DNA of 64,000 nt from Roseicyclus salinarum (GTDB taxonomy: Bacteria; Pseudomonadota; Alphaproteobacteria; Rhodobacterales; Rhodobacteraceae): the NCBI RefSeq assembly GCF_029624655.1, contig NZ_JARRSA010000012.1, positions 1 to 64,000 on the forward strand. Reading direction: 5' to 3'. Shown piece by piece: positions 32,801 to 41,903 of this stretch. The notes beneath the pieces are model-generated. The model was not told the DNA's origin. It worked only from the letters and a program-made list of their open reading frames with translations, and did not search any database. Each line of letters opens with the position of its first letter. Position 1 is the first letter of the stretch. The position numbers and the translations under genes are program-made.

Positions 32801-33661
32801 CTGCCGCTTCACCACCTGAAGCGCCACGGTCGTCTCGCCGTTGAAGCGCGCGGTGCCGGCCCGGTCCTCGTAGGTCAGCCGGATCTCGGCCAGCTCGCCC
32901 AGCGTTACGACGCGGTCGCCGTTCACGGTGATGGCGAGGTTGTAGACATCCTCGGCGGTGTCGAAGCTTGCCGGGATCTTGACGGAAATCGCGCCGCTTT
33001 CGGTCTCGACCTCGCCGGCCGCGATCAGCTGGTTGTTGTTGACGACCGCGCCGATCAGATCCTGCGCGGTGACGTCGTAGGCCTCGAGCGCGAGGGGGTC
33101 TATGATGACCTCGAGCATCTCGTCGCGCGTGCCCGCGAGGCCGGCCTCGAGCACCGGAGAGAGCGCCTCGAGCTCGGTCTGCATTTCGTTGGCGAGCCGG
33201 ATCAGCGTGCGCTCGGGCGCATCGCCCGACAGCGCCACGACGATGATCGGGAACTCGGAGAAGTTGATCTCGGAGATCTGCCAGCTCTGCGCGCCGTCCG
33301 GGAACTCGGCCTCGGCGCGGCCCATGGCGTCGCGCACGTCGGCGATGGTGGCGGACTTGTCCCAGCCGAATTCGAATTCGAGGAAGACGCCCGCGAAGCC
33401 TTCGGACGCCGTGCCGGTGATCGTGGTCAGCCCGTCGAGATCCTGGAATTCCGATTCCATCGGGCGGACCAGCAGGCGCTCGCTGTCCTCGGCCGAGATG
33501 CCGGGGAAGGGGACCGAGACGAAAAGTCCGGGGATGTCGATGTCGGGCTCGCCCTCCTTTGGAAGGCCGATATAGGCCGCCGCCCCCACCGTGAGCGACA
33601 GGATCACGAAGGCCACGACCATGCGGGCGCGGCTGGCGGCCCAGTCGATCACGCCGGTCAT
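29876..33661 (-). CDS. RND-family efflux permease, unusually long
   Basis: Proton-driven inner-membrane pump subunit that works with the periplasmic adaptor encoded just upstream and an outer-membrane channel not found here. It has 1261 residues against about 1030-1050 for AcrB-type pumps. The extra length comes from about 85 residues at roughly 500-585 containing two hydrophobic stretches, a charged C-terminal tail of about 90 residues (DEDPRPVVVADEVPPEDLLD), and a larger second porter loop. The TM4 proton-relay segment reads VGMLVDGAIVVVEYADK, so the second Asp of the usual Asp pair is Gly. The start overlaps the adaptor stop (ATGA). Substrates are unknown. Confidence 0.9.
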   Translation of the reverse strand: MTGVIDWAASRARMVVAFVILSLTVGAAAYIGLPKEGEPDIDIPGLFVSVPFPGISAEDSERLLVRPMESEFQDLDGLTTITGTASEGFAGVFLEFEFGWDKSATIADVRDAMGRAEAEFPDGAQSWQISEINFSEFPIIVVALSGDAPERTLIRLANEMQTELEALSPVLEAGLAGTRDEMLEVIIDPLALEAYDVTAQDLIGAVVNNNQLIAAGEVETESGAISVKIPASFDTAEDVYNLAITVNGDRVVTLGELAEIRLTYEDRAGTARFNGETTVALQVVKRQGFNIMDTAALVRETVERVEASWPPELRDAVRVATSLDQSVTVQGMVRQLEGSVLTAIALVMIVVLASLGTRSAMLVGFAIPTSFLLCFILLGIMGIAISNIVMFGLILAVGMLVDGAIVVVEYADKRLAQGARPMQAYTDAAKRMFWPVVSSTATTLCAFLPMLFWPGVAGEFMGMLPVTLIFVLSASLIVALIYLPVLGGVAARFSRVVERASDVLSSLVPWTVARAALALAVGYLMFMAAMQTINPGVLFPAPPQGTPALLAMAPGAILFVVASALMSVILGTLRFARAERRVQAGYRRSAFGWVIHAIVGNPVMPLVVIGAVAAFVVSVFMYFGENNNGVEFFVETEPEQAIVYVRARGNLSVAEQDALVRQVEAIVLDHEGIRDVFAFAGDGGLNNNTGGVSAPGDTIGQVQIDLEPWGQREDGDVVLDRLQARLDQLPGIRTEIFESSQGPGESKPVSLRLSSDDWAALTAATQDARAHFDATDGLVQVEDSLPLPGIDWQIDVDIEAAGRFGADVATVGAMVQLVTRGILLDTMRVPTSDEEIEIRVRFPQEARVLSTLETLRVRTQDGLVPLSNFVTYTATPQLAEINRVDQRRIFEIKADTRAGLSRVDAADGTAVAMLLDTAEPTVSGPADFTAGGTAWQVYSLYDGATAASVEAGLTSGELVTRPVTANERIAAITDWIETETPFPSSVTWEWSGDQEDQAESEAFLSQAFAAALGLMFIILLAQFNSVYNAVLVLLAVVLSTTGVLIGMLVMDQTFSIIMTGTGIVALAGIVVNNNIVLIDTYQEYSRYMPKIEAITRTAEARIRPVLLTTITTMAGLAPMMFGISLDFANGGYTVDSPTALWWKQLATAVVFGLGIATVLTLIFTPSLLALRVWWATILGWIARGLSRLGANRASRTAQDWALARAARATRDPLIFWDEDPRPVVVADEVPPEDLLDEARPVDAERPLDAKDAPQPPLRAAE

Positions 33662-34905
33662 TGCGTCAGCTCCTCGTAGGTGGTGCGCACCTCGACGCCG
33701 TCGGTGACGAATTCCTGCCCCACGGTGATCACGTCCACGACCTCGGGCAGGCCGGACAGCCAGACGCCGTTGGCGGTGTCGCGGATCATCCGCACCGGGA
33801 TGAAGCGAACGACGCCGTTCTCCACCGCGCGCACGCCGAGCGTTCCGTCGTCGTTGAGGGTCATGGCCGAGGCCGGCAGGAGGTGCGCGGGCGTGCCCTC
33901 CGTCCGGATCAGGATGTCCGCCGTCTGGCCGTCCCGGATGGCGAGATCGGCGTTTGGCACGGTGATCTCGACCTGGAAGGTCCGCGTGCGCTCGTCGGCC
34001 GAGCGGCTGAGGAACGTGACCTCGCCCGTGACCTCGGCGCCGGACGCGAGCCGCGCGCCGGCCGTCGCGCCGACCTCGACGCGGTCCACCTGCGCCTCGG
34101 GGACGAAGCCCACCAGCTTCATCGGATCAAGCTGGATGATCGTGGCGCAGAGCGATCCCGGCTGCATCAGCGTCCCGAGCTCGGCGGTGTCGGATTCCAG
34201 ATACCCAGAGAAGGGGGCCGCGATGATGAGGCGCGCGATCTCTTCCTCGGCGCGGCGCACGGCGGCCTCGGCCGCGCGGATGCCAGAGCGGGCCTGCGAC
34301 ACGGCGGCCTCGGCCGACTGGATCGTGGCGCGCGCGCTTTCCAGCGTGGCCTCGGCGCTCGCGGCGCGCGTCTCGGACGCGAAGCCCTGTTCCGAAAGCC
34401 GCGCGGCGGCGTTGGCGTCGATCTCTGTCGCGGCAAGCTGCGCGCGTGCGCCCGCCAGCTGGCCCTCGGCCTCGGGAACGCGCGCCCGCGCCGTTTCCAG
34501 CGCGGCCTCCGCCTCGGCCAGTGCGGTCAGACGCGTGCCGGGCGCGATTTCGCACAGCGCGGTGCCCTCCTCGACGAAAGCCCCCGCACGGATCGGCGTC
34601 GAGACGATGCGGCCCGTCGTCTCCGCCGCCACGTCCACGTCGCGCACGGCCTCCGTCCTGCCACGCAGAAGAACGGCGTTTTCGGCGATCTGCGCCTCGG
34701 AGCGGCGGACGGTGACATGAACGAGGCCGGCCTCTGCGGGATCGGTCCGGGCCGCGGCCTCCTGCGAAGCGGGGGCGTCGCCGACCGTCTCCGCGGCCTC
34801 GGGCCCGAAGCCGGCCGCGAATTCGACCAGCGTCTCACGGTCCAGGATGACAAAATATAGTCCGACGCAAACGAGCGCCGCGATGACGAGCGGAAGCGGT
34901 TTCAT
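33658..34905 (-). CDS. RND efflux periplasmic adaptor subunit
   Basis: Membrane-fusion protein linking the RND permease to an outer-membrane channel, 415 residues. An N-terminal membrane anchor (LPLVIAALVCVGLYFVIL) is followed by the lipoyl/beta-barrel halves around a long Ala/Glu-rich coiled-coil hairpin (about residues 125-240, ARVPEAEGQLAGARAQLAAT). RND adaptor motifs include APFSGYLESDTAELGTLMQPG. It is the first gene of the operon and overlaps the permease gene by 4 bp. It is likely controlled from the paired palindromic operators at 34973-35039. Confidence 0.92.
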   Translation of the reverse strand: MKPLPLVIAALVCVGLYFVILDRETLVEFAAGFGPEAAETVGDAPASQEAAARTDPAEAGLVHVTVRRSEAQIAENAVLLRGRTEAVRDVDVAAETTGRIVSTPIRAGAFVEEGTALCEIAPGTRLTALAEAEAALETARARVPEAEGQLAGARAQLAATEIDANAAARLSEQGFASETRAASAEATLESARATIQSAEAAVSQARSGIRAAEAAVRRAEEEIARLIIAAPFSGYLESDTAELGTLMQPGSLCATIIQLDPMKLVGFVPEAQVDRVEVGATAGARLASGAEVTGEVTFLSRSADERTRTFQVEITVPNADLAIRDGQTADILIRTEGTPAHLLPASAMTLNDDGTLGVRAVENGVVRFIPVRMIRDTANGVWLSGLPEVVDVITVGQEFVTDGVEVRTTYEELTQ

Positions 34906-34972
34906 GTGATCTTTCTACTGCTGCGACGCAGTCGGCGTCGCGGGAACACAAGAGATCTGTCGTGGCGGTTAC

Positions 34973-34992
34973 GATAAACTGTCCGGTTCAGA
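34973..34992. promoter_or_regulatory. Secondary operator of the RND operon (imperfect palindrome)
   Basis: On the minus strand the site reads TCTGAACCGGACAGTTTATC, matching the perfect palindrome at 35020-35039 at 14 of 20 positions, with the CTGAACCG half intact. It overlaps the predicted -10 element. The centres of the two sites are 47 bp apart. A TetR-family-like repressor is the natural candidate, but that is inference. Confidence 0.5.
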
Positions 34993-35018
34993 TTAGATTT
35001 TTCCACTTCGGCACGCAA
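34990..35018 (-). promoter_or_regulatory. Predicted promoter of the RND efflux operon
   Basis: On the minus strand, TTGCGT (35018-35013) and TAATCT (34995-34990) are separated by 17 bases. The -10 overlaps the secondary operator and the -35 abuts the primary operator, so a bound repressor would block RNA polymerase. The hexamers are weak matches; the placement supports the call. Confidence 0.5.
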
Positions 35019-35019
35019 G

Positions 35020-35039
35020 ACTGAACCGTACGGTTCAGT
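35020..35039. promoter_or_regulatory. Perfect 20-bp palindromic operator
   Basis: ACTGAACCGT followed directly by its exact reverse complement ACGGTTCAGT. It lies 115 bp upstream of the adaptor start in non-coding DNA, next to the predicted -35. Size and symmetry fit a dimeric TetR-like repressor. No regulator gene is encoded beside it. Confidence 0.75.
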
Positions 35040-35137
35040 TGTGCCCGCAGATGCGCCGGAGCGGGGCCGCAATGCTTGCAGCCGACCGTTCCGACGCGCT
35101 ATGAGCGGCGCGACACGGGCAAGAGATCGGGCGTTCC

Positions 35138-35932
35138 ATGGCCAATCCTGACAGTTTCATCGACGAGGTGACGGACGAGGTGCGCCGCGACAGGCTATTC
35201 GCCTTCTTCCGCAGGTGGGCGTGGCTTGCGGTCCTGATCGTCATCGTGCTTGTGGGCGGCGCGGCCTACATCGAGTACCGCCGCGCGCAGACCGAGGCCA
35301 CGGCCGAGGCCTTCGGAAACGCCGTCATCGCGGCGCTGGACGCGGCCGAGCCCGCGGCGCGCGTGGCCGCGCTCGACGAGATCGTGCCGCCGGGCCCCGA
35401 AGGCGAGGTGCTGCTTGCGCTTCTGGCCGCGGGCGAGGCCGCAGCGGGCGCCGAGGCCGCGGAGAGGCTGCGCGCCGCTGCCGGGGCGCCCGACCTGCCG
35501 CCGCGCTATGGCCATCTCGCGCTTCTGAAGGCGCATCTGCTCGATCCGGCGCCGCCCGCCGAGGCGCGCATCGTCCTTGGCGGCCTTGCCGAGCCGGGCG
35601 CGCCCTACGCGGCCCTGGCCGAGGAGCAGCTGGCGCTTCTGGACATTTCCGAGGGCGACATCGAGGCAGGGCTGGAGCGCCTGCGCAGGCTCGAAATCGC
35701 CGCCGGGGCCACGCCTGCCTTGCAACAGCGCGTCGGGCAGTTGATTGTCGCCATCGAAAGCGGTGCCGAACTGTCCGACGCCCCGCCCGCAACCGAGGCG
35801 GAACCGGTCACGGGCGCGGAGCTTGACGGCGGCGCGGTGGACTTCGAGCTTGGCGGCGATGATTTCCCGCTGCCGGAAGCCGAAGCCGTCGAAGGCACGG
35901 AGACCGGTGCAGAGACGCCGGTGAGTGAATGA
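35138..35932 (+). CDS. YfgM-like tetratricopeptide membrane protein
   Basis: A 264-residue protein with a short cytoplasmic N terminus (DSFIDEVTDEVRRDRLFAFFRR), one membrane span (WLAVLIVIVLVGGAAYIEY) and Ala-rich helical repeats. This is the layout of YfgM, an ancillary SecYEG/PpiD-associated periplasmic chaperone. The C-terminal 60 residues are acidic and low in complexity. The bamB gene follows directly (next ATG overlaps the stop, preferred start 60 bp on), as in the yfgM-bamB pairing of many proteobacteria. The family call rests on layout and context. Confidence 0.75.
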   Translation: MANPDSFIDEVTDEVRRDRLFAFFRRWAWLAVLIVIVLVGGAAYIEYRRAQTEATAEAFGNAVIAALDAAEPAARVAALDEIVPPGPEGEVLLALLAAGEAAAGAEAAERLRAAAGAPDLPPRYGHLALLKAHLLDPAPPAEARIVLGGLAEPGAPYAALAEEQLALLDISEGDIEAGLERLRRLEIAAGATPALQQRVGQLIVAIESGAELSDAPPATEAEPVTGAELDGGAVDFELGGDDFPLPEAEAVEGTETGAETPVSE

Positions 35933-35991
35933 CCGGCGGGCCGATCCCATGGGACGGCCTGCGAGACGCGAACGAGGGAAGGGCGTGCGCC

Positions 35992-37362
35992 ATGACACTT
36001 GAAGGGACGCGCGATGCGGCAGCCGCGGCACGGGGCAGGCGAGGCCTCGGGCTTGCACTTCTCGCGGCGGTGGCGGTCCTTGCAGGCTGCGAGCGGGACA
36101 CGGTCCTGCCGGGCGAGCGCTTCGACACCCGGGTGCCGCTTGCCGAGACGCTGAGCGGCGAGGCCCCCCCGGCGGAGCCCGCCGCGGACGAGGCGCGCCC
36201 GATCAGCCTTCCGGCCGCCAGCAGCTATGCAAGCTGGGCGCAGCGCGGCTTCGATGCGCAGAACCGCAAGCCCCACGTCACGCTCGGGTCGAGCCTGACG
36301 CAGGTCTGGGCCGCCAATATCGGGCAGGGCAACAGCCGGCGGAACCGCCTGACCGCCGACCCCGTCGCGGGAGACGGGCGGGTCTTCACGCTCGACGCAT
36401 CGGCGAACGTCCGGGCGCATTCGATCGCGTCGGGCGCGACGCTGTGGTCGGCCGACCTGACCGCCGGTTTCGACCGGGGCGGCAACGTCTCGGGCGGCGG
36501 TCTCGCGCTTGCGGGGGGCAGCCTCTATGCGACGACGGGGTATGGCGAGCTGATCGCGCTCGACCCGGCCACGGGCGGCATCCGCTGGCGCCAGCGCCTC
36601 GGTGCGGGGATCGGTGCGCCCACGGTGGCGGACGGCACGGTCTACGTCGTCAGCCGCGACAACAGCGCGTGGGCGATCAGCACGGATGCGGGCCGGATCC
36701 AGTGGGAACTGGCCTCGGCGCCGGCGCGCGCGCTGCGCGAGGGCGGCGCCGCGCCCGCGGTCACGGGCGGCACCGTGATCTTCCCCTTTGGCACGGGCGA
36801 GCTGGTGGCCACGCGGCGCGACACCGGCCTGCGCAGCTGGTCCACGGCGGTCGCGGGCGGACGGCTCGGCGTCGCCTACGCCAACATCAACGACATCACG
36901 GGTGATCCCGTCGTCTCGGGCGGCACCGTCTATGCGGGCAACCAGTCGGGTCGGGTCGTCGCGCTGAACGCCACGACGGGCGAACGCCTCTGGACCGCGA
37001 CCGAGGGCAGCTATTCGCCCGTCCTCGTCACGGGCGGCGACCTTTTCTTCGTGTCCGACCGCAACGAGCTGATCCGCCTCGACGCGGCGACGGGCGCGCG
37101 TGTCTGGGGCACGGAGCTTCCCCTCTACGTGCGCGAGCGCGAGCGCCGGCGCCGCGCGGTCTTCACCCATTACGGGCCGATCCTTGCGGGCGGGCGTCTT
37201 GCCGTGGCCTCGGGCGACGGTCAGGTGCGCTTCTTCGATCCGGTCTCGGGTGCGCTCGTGGGGACGGTTCCGCTGCGCGCCGGTGCCGCGTCCCATCCCA
37301 TCGTGGTCAACGACACGCTGATGGTTGTGACGGAAAACGGACGCCTCGTCGCCTTCCGCTGA
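35992..37362 (+). CDS. bamB: BamB-like outer-membrane assembly lipoprotein (PQQ-type beta-propeller)
   Basis: Accessory lipoprotein of the BAM complex that folds outer-membrane beta-barrels. The ATG at 35992 gives 456 residues with a signal sequence ending at a lipobox (LLAAVAVLAGC). An ATG 21 codons earlier overlaps the YfgM-like stop and cannot be excluded. The body is a series of PQQ-like propeller blades (for example ALDPATGGIRWRQRLGAG; ALNATTGERLWTATEG; RLDAATGARVWGTELP). Location after the YfgM-like gene supports BamB over a PQQ enzyme; no dehydrogenase active-site residues were noted. The der GTPase that often follows is not here. Confidence 0.85.
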   Translation: MTLEGTRDAAAAARGRRGLGLALLAAVAVLAGCERDTVLPGERFDTRVPLAETLSGEAPPAEPAADEARPISLPAASSYASWAQRGFDAQNRKPHVTLGSSLTQVWAANIGQGNSRRNRLTADPVAGDGRVFTLDASANVRAHSIASGATLWSADLTAGFDRGGNVSGGGLALAGGSLYATTGYGELIALDPATGGIRWRQRLGAGIGAPTVADGTVYVVSRDNSAWAISTDAGRIQWELASAPARALREGGAAPAVTGGTVIFPFGTGELVATRRDTGLRSWSTAVAGGRLGVAYANINDITGDPVVSGGTVYAGNQSGRVVALNATTGERLWTATEGSYSPVLVTGGDLFFVSDRNELIRLDAATGARVWGTELPLYVRERERRRRAVFTHYGPILAGGRLAVASGDGQVRFFDPVSGALVGTVPLRAGAASHPIVVNDTLMVVTENGRLVAFR

Positions 37363-37373
37363 GGCGGCGCGGC

Positions 37374-38039
37374 TCAGTCGAACCATTCGATGCGGGTGTC
37401 GTGGTCGACGCCCGCAACTCCCGCCGCGCCGTAGATGGCGAGGCGCCCCACGTTCCACCAGATCGCGAGCGTTTCGCGGAAGACCCAGCCGAGCCCGGCG
37501 CGCCCGCCCCGTGATGCGGCCTGCGCCTCGGGCTCTCTCGGCGGGGCGCGCAGGGTTACGTCCCCGACGCCGAGAAGCCGGAAGATCGCCCAGGCGCGGG
37601 GCAGGTGGAAAGGGTCGGATACGACGATCACCCGATCCGCGCCGCGCCCTAGCGCCGCAAGGCCGAAGGCCGCGTTCTGGATGGTCGAGCGGGCGCGCGG
37701 CTCGACGAGGATCGCCGCCTCCGGGACGCCCGCGGCGCGCGCCACGTCTGCCATCGCCTCGGCGGCGGAGTATCTGGCGTTGCCGTATCCCGTGAAGACG
37801 ACGACCGGCGCCGCGCCGGCCGCGTGAAGCCCGGCGCAGGCGCGCGCGCGGCGGGCCGAGGCTGCATCGGGAAGGCGCGGCCCCTCGGCGGACATCCCCG
37901 CCCCGAGACAGAAGATCGCGTCGGCCCTGCCGGACGGGGGCGCGTCGGCCGTCCACAGAAGCTGCACGCCCAGGACGCCGGCCAGGGTCACCGCCCAGAT
38001 CAGAAGGCCCGCGCCCGCGATCCTGACGAGAAGCCTCAC
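37374..38039 (-). CDS. YdcF/ElyC-family (DUF218) membrane protein
   Basis: A 221-residue protein with an N-terminal membrane span (AGAGLLIWAVTLAGVLGVQLL) and a DUF218 domain. Motifs are ADAIFCLGAGMSAEG, VVVFTGYGNARYSAAEAMADVA, EPRARSTIQNAAFG and VIVVSDPFHLPRAWAIFR. Relatives such as SanA and ElyC act in envelope integrity or undecaprenyl-phosphate metabolism. The role here is not established. It lies 46 bp downstream of guaA on the same strand and is convergent with bamB. Confidence 0.85.
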   Translation of the reverse strand: MRLLVRIAGAGLLIWAVTLAGVLGVQLLWTADAPPSGRADAIFCLGAGMSAEGPRLPDAASARRARACAGLHAAGAAPVVVFTGYGNARYSAAEAMADVARAAGVPEAAILVEPRARSTIQNAAFGLAALGRGADRVIVVSDPFHLPRAWAIFRLLGVGDVTLRAPPREPEAQAASRGGRAGLGWVFRETLAIWWNVGRLAIYGAAGVAGVDHDTRIEWFD

Positions 38040-38085
38040 AGCCCTGCGGGGTCCCGGCCAGCCGCGACGGAGCGGCGTCGCCGCG

Positions 38086-39663
<1,578 letters not shown>

Positions 39664-39888
39664 GCTGCAGGCTTAGGGCGCGGTCTTCGCGGGCGCAAGA
39701 TGCGGCGGCGGGCCGGTGCGGGCGCGTGGCGTTTCGGGGTCGCCGCGCCCGCGCACGGGACCGCCCCGCGCCGCCATGACCGGCCCATGTCGCTTTTCCG
39801 CGCAAACTGCCGCAATCGGGCTTCGCGAAGCCGGGCGCGCGCGCTATCCCGCACTCCATCGGGTGCTCTGTCGCGAAAGGGAGTCGCT

Positions 39889-41439
39889 ATGGCCGAGGCG
39901 GAACGTGTGGGCGGGCGGCGTGCGCGAGGCGGAGGCGGCGCTGCGCGCCGTGCAGAGCGTTCGGCCGTGCGCTTCGACACCGCGCGCTTCATCGAGCGCA
40001 ACATCCCCAACCTCGAGATCCTCAACGAGGAAGCGCTCCAGATCATCGAGCACAACGCCGAGACGGTGCTGGAGGAGATTGGCGTCGCCTTCGTCGAGAA
40101 CCCCGCCGCGCTCGACCGCTGGCGCGAGGCGGGCGCCGACGTGACCGGCGAGCGCGTGCGCATCCCCCGCGGCCTCGCGCGCAAGCTCTGCTCGACCGCG
40201 CCCTCGCGGTTCACGCAGATCGCGCGCAACCGCGCCCGCGACGTCGAGATCGGCGGCGGCAGCCTGGTGCTCGCGCCGGTCTACGGCCCGCCGTTCTGGC
40301 GCGACGTCCACGAGGGGCGGCGCTACGCCACGATGGCCGACTTCGAGAAGCTTGTGAAGCTCGGCTACATGTCCGAATGGCTCCACCATTCGGGCGGCAC
40401 GGTTTGCGAACCCACGGACATCGCGGTCAACAAGCGCCACTTCGACATGCTCTACGCGCACATGAGCCTGAACGACAAACCCTTCATGGGGTCGGTCACC
40501 GAGCCCTCGCGCGCGAAGGATTCCGTCGACATGGCGCGCATCCTCTTCGGCGAGGACGTCGTCGACGCGAACTGCGTGCTGACATCGCTCATCAACATCA
40601 ACTCGCCGCTGACCTTCGACGGCGTGATGATGGGCGCACTCGAGGAATACGCGAGCGCGGGACAGGCCTGCATCATCTCGCCCTTCATCGTGGGCGGCGC
40701 GATGGCGCCCGTCTCGGTCATGGGCACGCTGACCCAGGTGCTGGCCGAGGTGCTGGCGGGCGTCGCCTATTCCCAGCTCGTTCGCCCCGGCGCGCCCGCG
40801 ATCTTCGGCGCCTTCGTGACCTCGATCGACATGAATTCCGGCGCGCCCACCTTCGGCACCCCGGAGGCGGCCCAGATCACCAACGGCGCGGGCCAGCTTG
40901 CCCGGCGCCTCGGGCTTCCGTTCCGCTCGGGCGGGGCGTTCAACGGCTCGAAGCTGCCCGATGCGCAGGCGGCCTACGAATCGGCGAACTCGCTCAACAT
41001 GGCGCTCTTGTCGGGCGTGAACTTCATGCTTCACGCCTGCGGCTGGCTGGAGGGCGGTCTGGTGGCGAGCCCCGAGAAGTTCGTGATGGACGCCGACCAG
41101 CTCGGCGCGATCCACAAGCTCGCGGCGGGGGTGCCCGTCGACGAGAACGCGCAGGCGATGGACGCGCTGCGCGAGGTCGGGCCGGGCGGCCACTTCCTTG
41201 GCTGCGCGCACACCCAGGCCAACTACCAGGAAGCGTTCTGGCGCTCCAAGGTCCTCGACTACCGTCCGTTCGAGACCTGGGCGGAGGATGGCGGCAAGTC
41301 CACCTTCGAGCTGGCCGCGGCGCGGGTCGAGAAGCTTCTCGGCGACTACCAGGCGCCGCAGCTCGACCCCGCCATCGACGAGGCCCTCAAGGACTACATG
41401 GCGCGCCGCAAGGCCGAGATGCCGGACGCCTTCATCTGA
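39889..41439 (+). CDS. Trimethylamine methyltransferase (MttB) family protein, non-pyrrolysine
   Basis: A 516-residue member of the MttB superfamily. The characterised members move a methyl group from quaternary or tertiary amines (glycine betaine, proline betaine, trimethylamine) to a corrinoid protein. The ATG at 39889 has AAAGGGA upstream. The frame is unbroken, with no internal TAG, so it is of the non-pyrrolysine type. Typical segments are LNEEALQIIEHNAETVLEEIG at the N terminus and the barrel segments HSGGTVCEPTDIAVN and GAPTFGTPEAAQ. No corrinoid protein or activase gene is adjacent, so substrate and partner are unknown. Confidence 0.85.
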   Translation: MAEAERVGGRRARGGGGAARRAERSAVRFDTARFIERNIPNLEILNEEALQIIEHNAETVLEEIGVAFVENPAALDRWREAGADVTGERVRIPRGLARKLCSTAPSRFTQIARNRARDVEIGGGSLVLAPVYGPPFWRDVHEGRRYATMADFEKLVKLGYMSEWLHHSGGTVCEPTDIAVNKRHFDMLYAHMSLNDKPFMGSVTEPSRAKDSVDMARILFGEDVVDANCVLTSLININSPLTFDGVMMGALEEYASAGQACIISPFIVGGAMAPVSVMGTLTQVLAEVLAGVAYSQLVRPGAPAIFGAFVTSIDMNSGAPTFGTPEAAQITNGAGQLARRLGLPFRSGGAFNGSKLPDAQAAYESANSLNMALLSGVNFMLHACGWLEGGLVASPEKFVMDADQLGAIHKLAAGVPVDENAQAMDALREVGPGGHFLGCAHTQANYQEAFWRSKVLDYRPFETWAEDGGKSTFELAAARVEKLLGDYQAPQLDPAIDEALKDYMARRKAEMPDAFI

Positions 41440-41448
41440 GGGCGTCCG
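41423..41448. terminator. Hairpin at the converging ends of the MttB-family and DUF6477 genes
   Basis: An 8-bp perfect stem (41423-41430 with 41441-41448, CGGACGCC/GGCGTCCG) with a 10-base loop spans both stop codons. No T-run follows, so terminator function is tentative. Confidence 0.45.
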
Positions 41449-41692
41449 AGGCCTCGCCGGACCGCGCGGCGGACATCAGCGCGCTCATCACCTGCACATG
41501 GCGCCGCGGCGAATAGCCGAGGCCACCGCCCATGCGCGCGGCATTCAGCGCGGCCTCCTCCGCGAAAAGGCTGGACACCGGGCGCCGGCGCGCGCGCCTT
41601 GCCGCGCAGGCGGCCAGCGCCGCCTGCTGCGCCGCGCGCACCAGAAGGCCCGGGCGCCTGAGCTGGGCGAGCCGGTCTGTGAGGTCTGACAT
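41432..41692 (-). CDS. DUF6477-family small protein
   Basis: An 86-residue basic protein starting MSDLTDRLAQLRRPGLLVRAA, a pattern I associate with the DUF6477 family of Rhodobacterales. The name is from memory and not checked. The body is Arg/Ala-rich helices (LAACAARRARRRPVSSLFAE). No catalytic motif is visible. GGAG precedes the ATG, and earlier in-frame codons lie in the AT-rich promoter gap. It is divergent from the DUF6456 gene across 211 bp, so the two may be co-regulated. The function is unknown. Confidence 0.7.
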   Translation of the reverse strand: MSDLTDRLAQLRRPGLLVRAAQQAALAACAARRARRRPVSSLFAEEAALNAARMGGGLGYSPRRHVQVMSALMSAARSGEASDALR

Positions 41693-41834
41693 TGGCACAA
41701 TCTCCGTCCCGTTGGTTCGATGCCGGGAACGATGCCGCGGGCGGCAGGCCTGTTGCGGCAAACGGCGAAGCGGCGCGCGGAGCCCTGCCTGTTGTTTACA
41801 AAATCGAAACAAATAATTCCAAATGCGGGTTATT

Positions 41835-41849
41835 TTAATCTTTTCGTAA
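41835..41849. promoter_or_regulatory. Imperfect CtrA-type box (TTAA-N7-GTAA)
   Basis: TTAA at 41835-41838, seven bases, then GTAA at 41846-41849: one base from the gapped CtrA core. It lies in the most AT-rich intergenic stretch of the window, 55 bp before the DUF6456 start and facing DUF6477 on the other side. Function is inferred. Confidence 0.4.
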
Positions 41850-41903
41850 TCAATTCAGACCGAATTTGCTCGCGTCGTCCAACAGCGCGCGAGGGAAAGG
41901 GTC

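Noticed and set aside
35035-35244. Small minus-strand open frame beside the efflux operator as the missing repressor
   Set aside because: Only 69 codons, mostly antisense to the start of the YfgM-like gene, with no helix-turn-helix pattern.
39664-39888. Riboswitch or terminator in the guaA/MttB divergent gap
   Set aside because: Only a short palindrome (GGCTTCGCGAAGCC) was seen, without a T-run or a recognisable purine-riboswitch core.
39889-41439. Pyrrolysine-containing trimethylamine methyltransferase
   Set aside because: The frame has no internal TAG, and no pyl genes are in the window.
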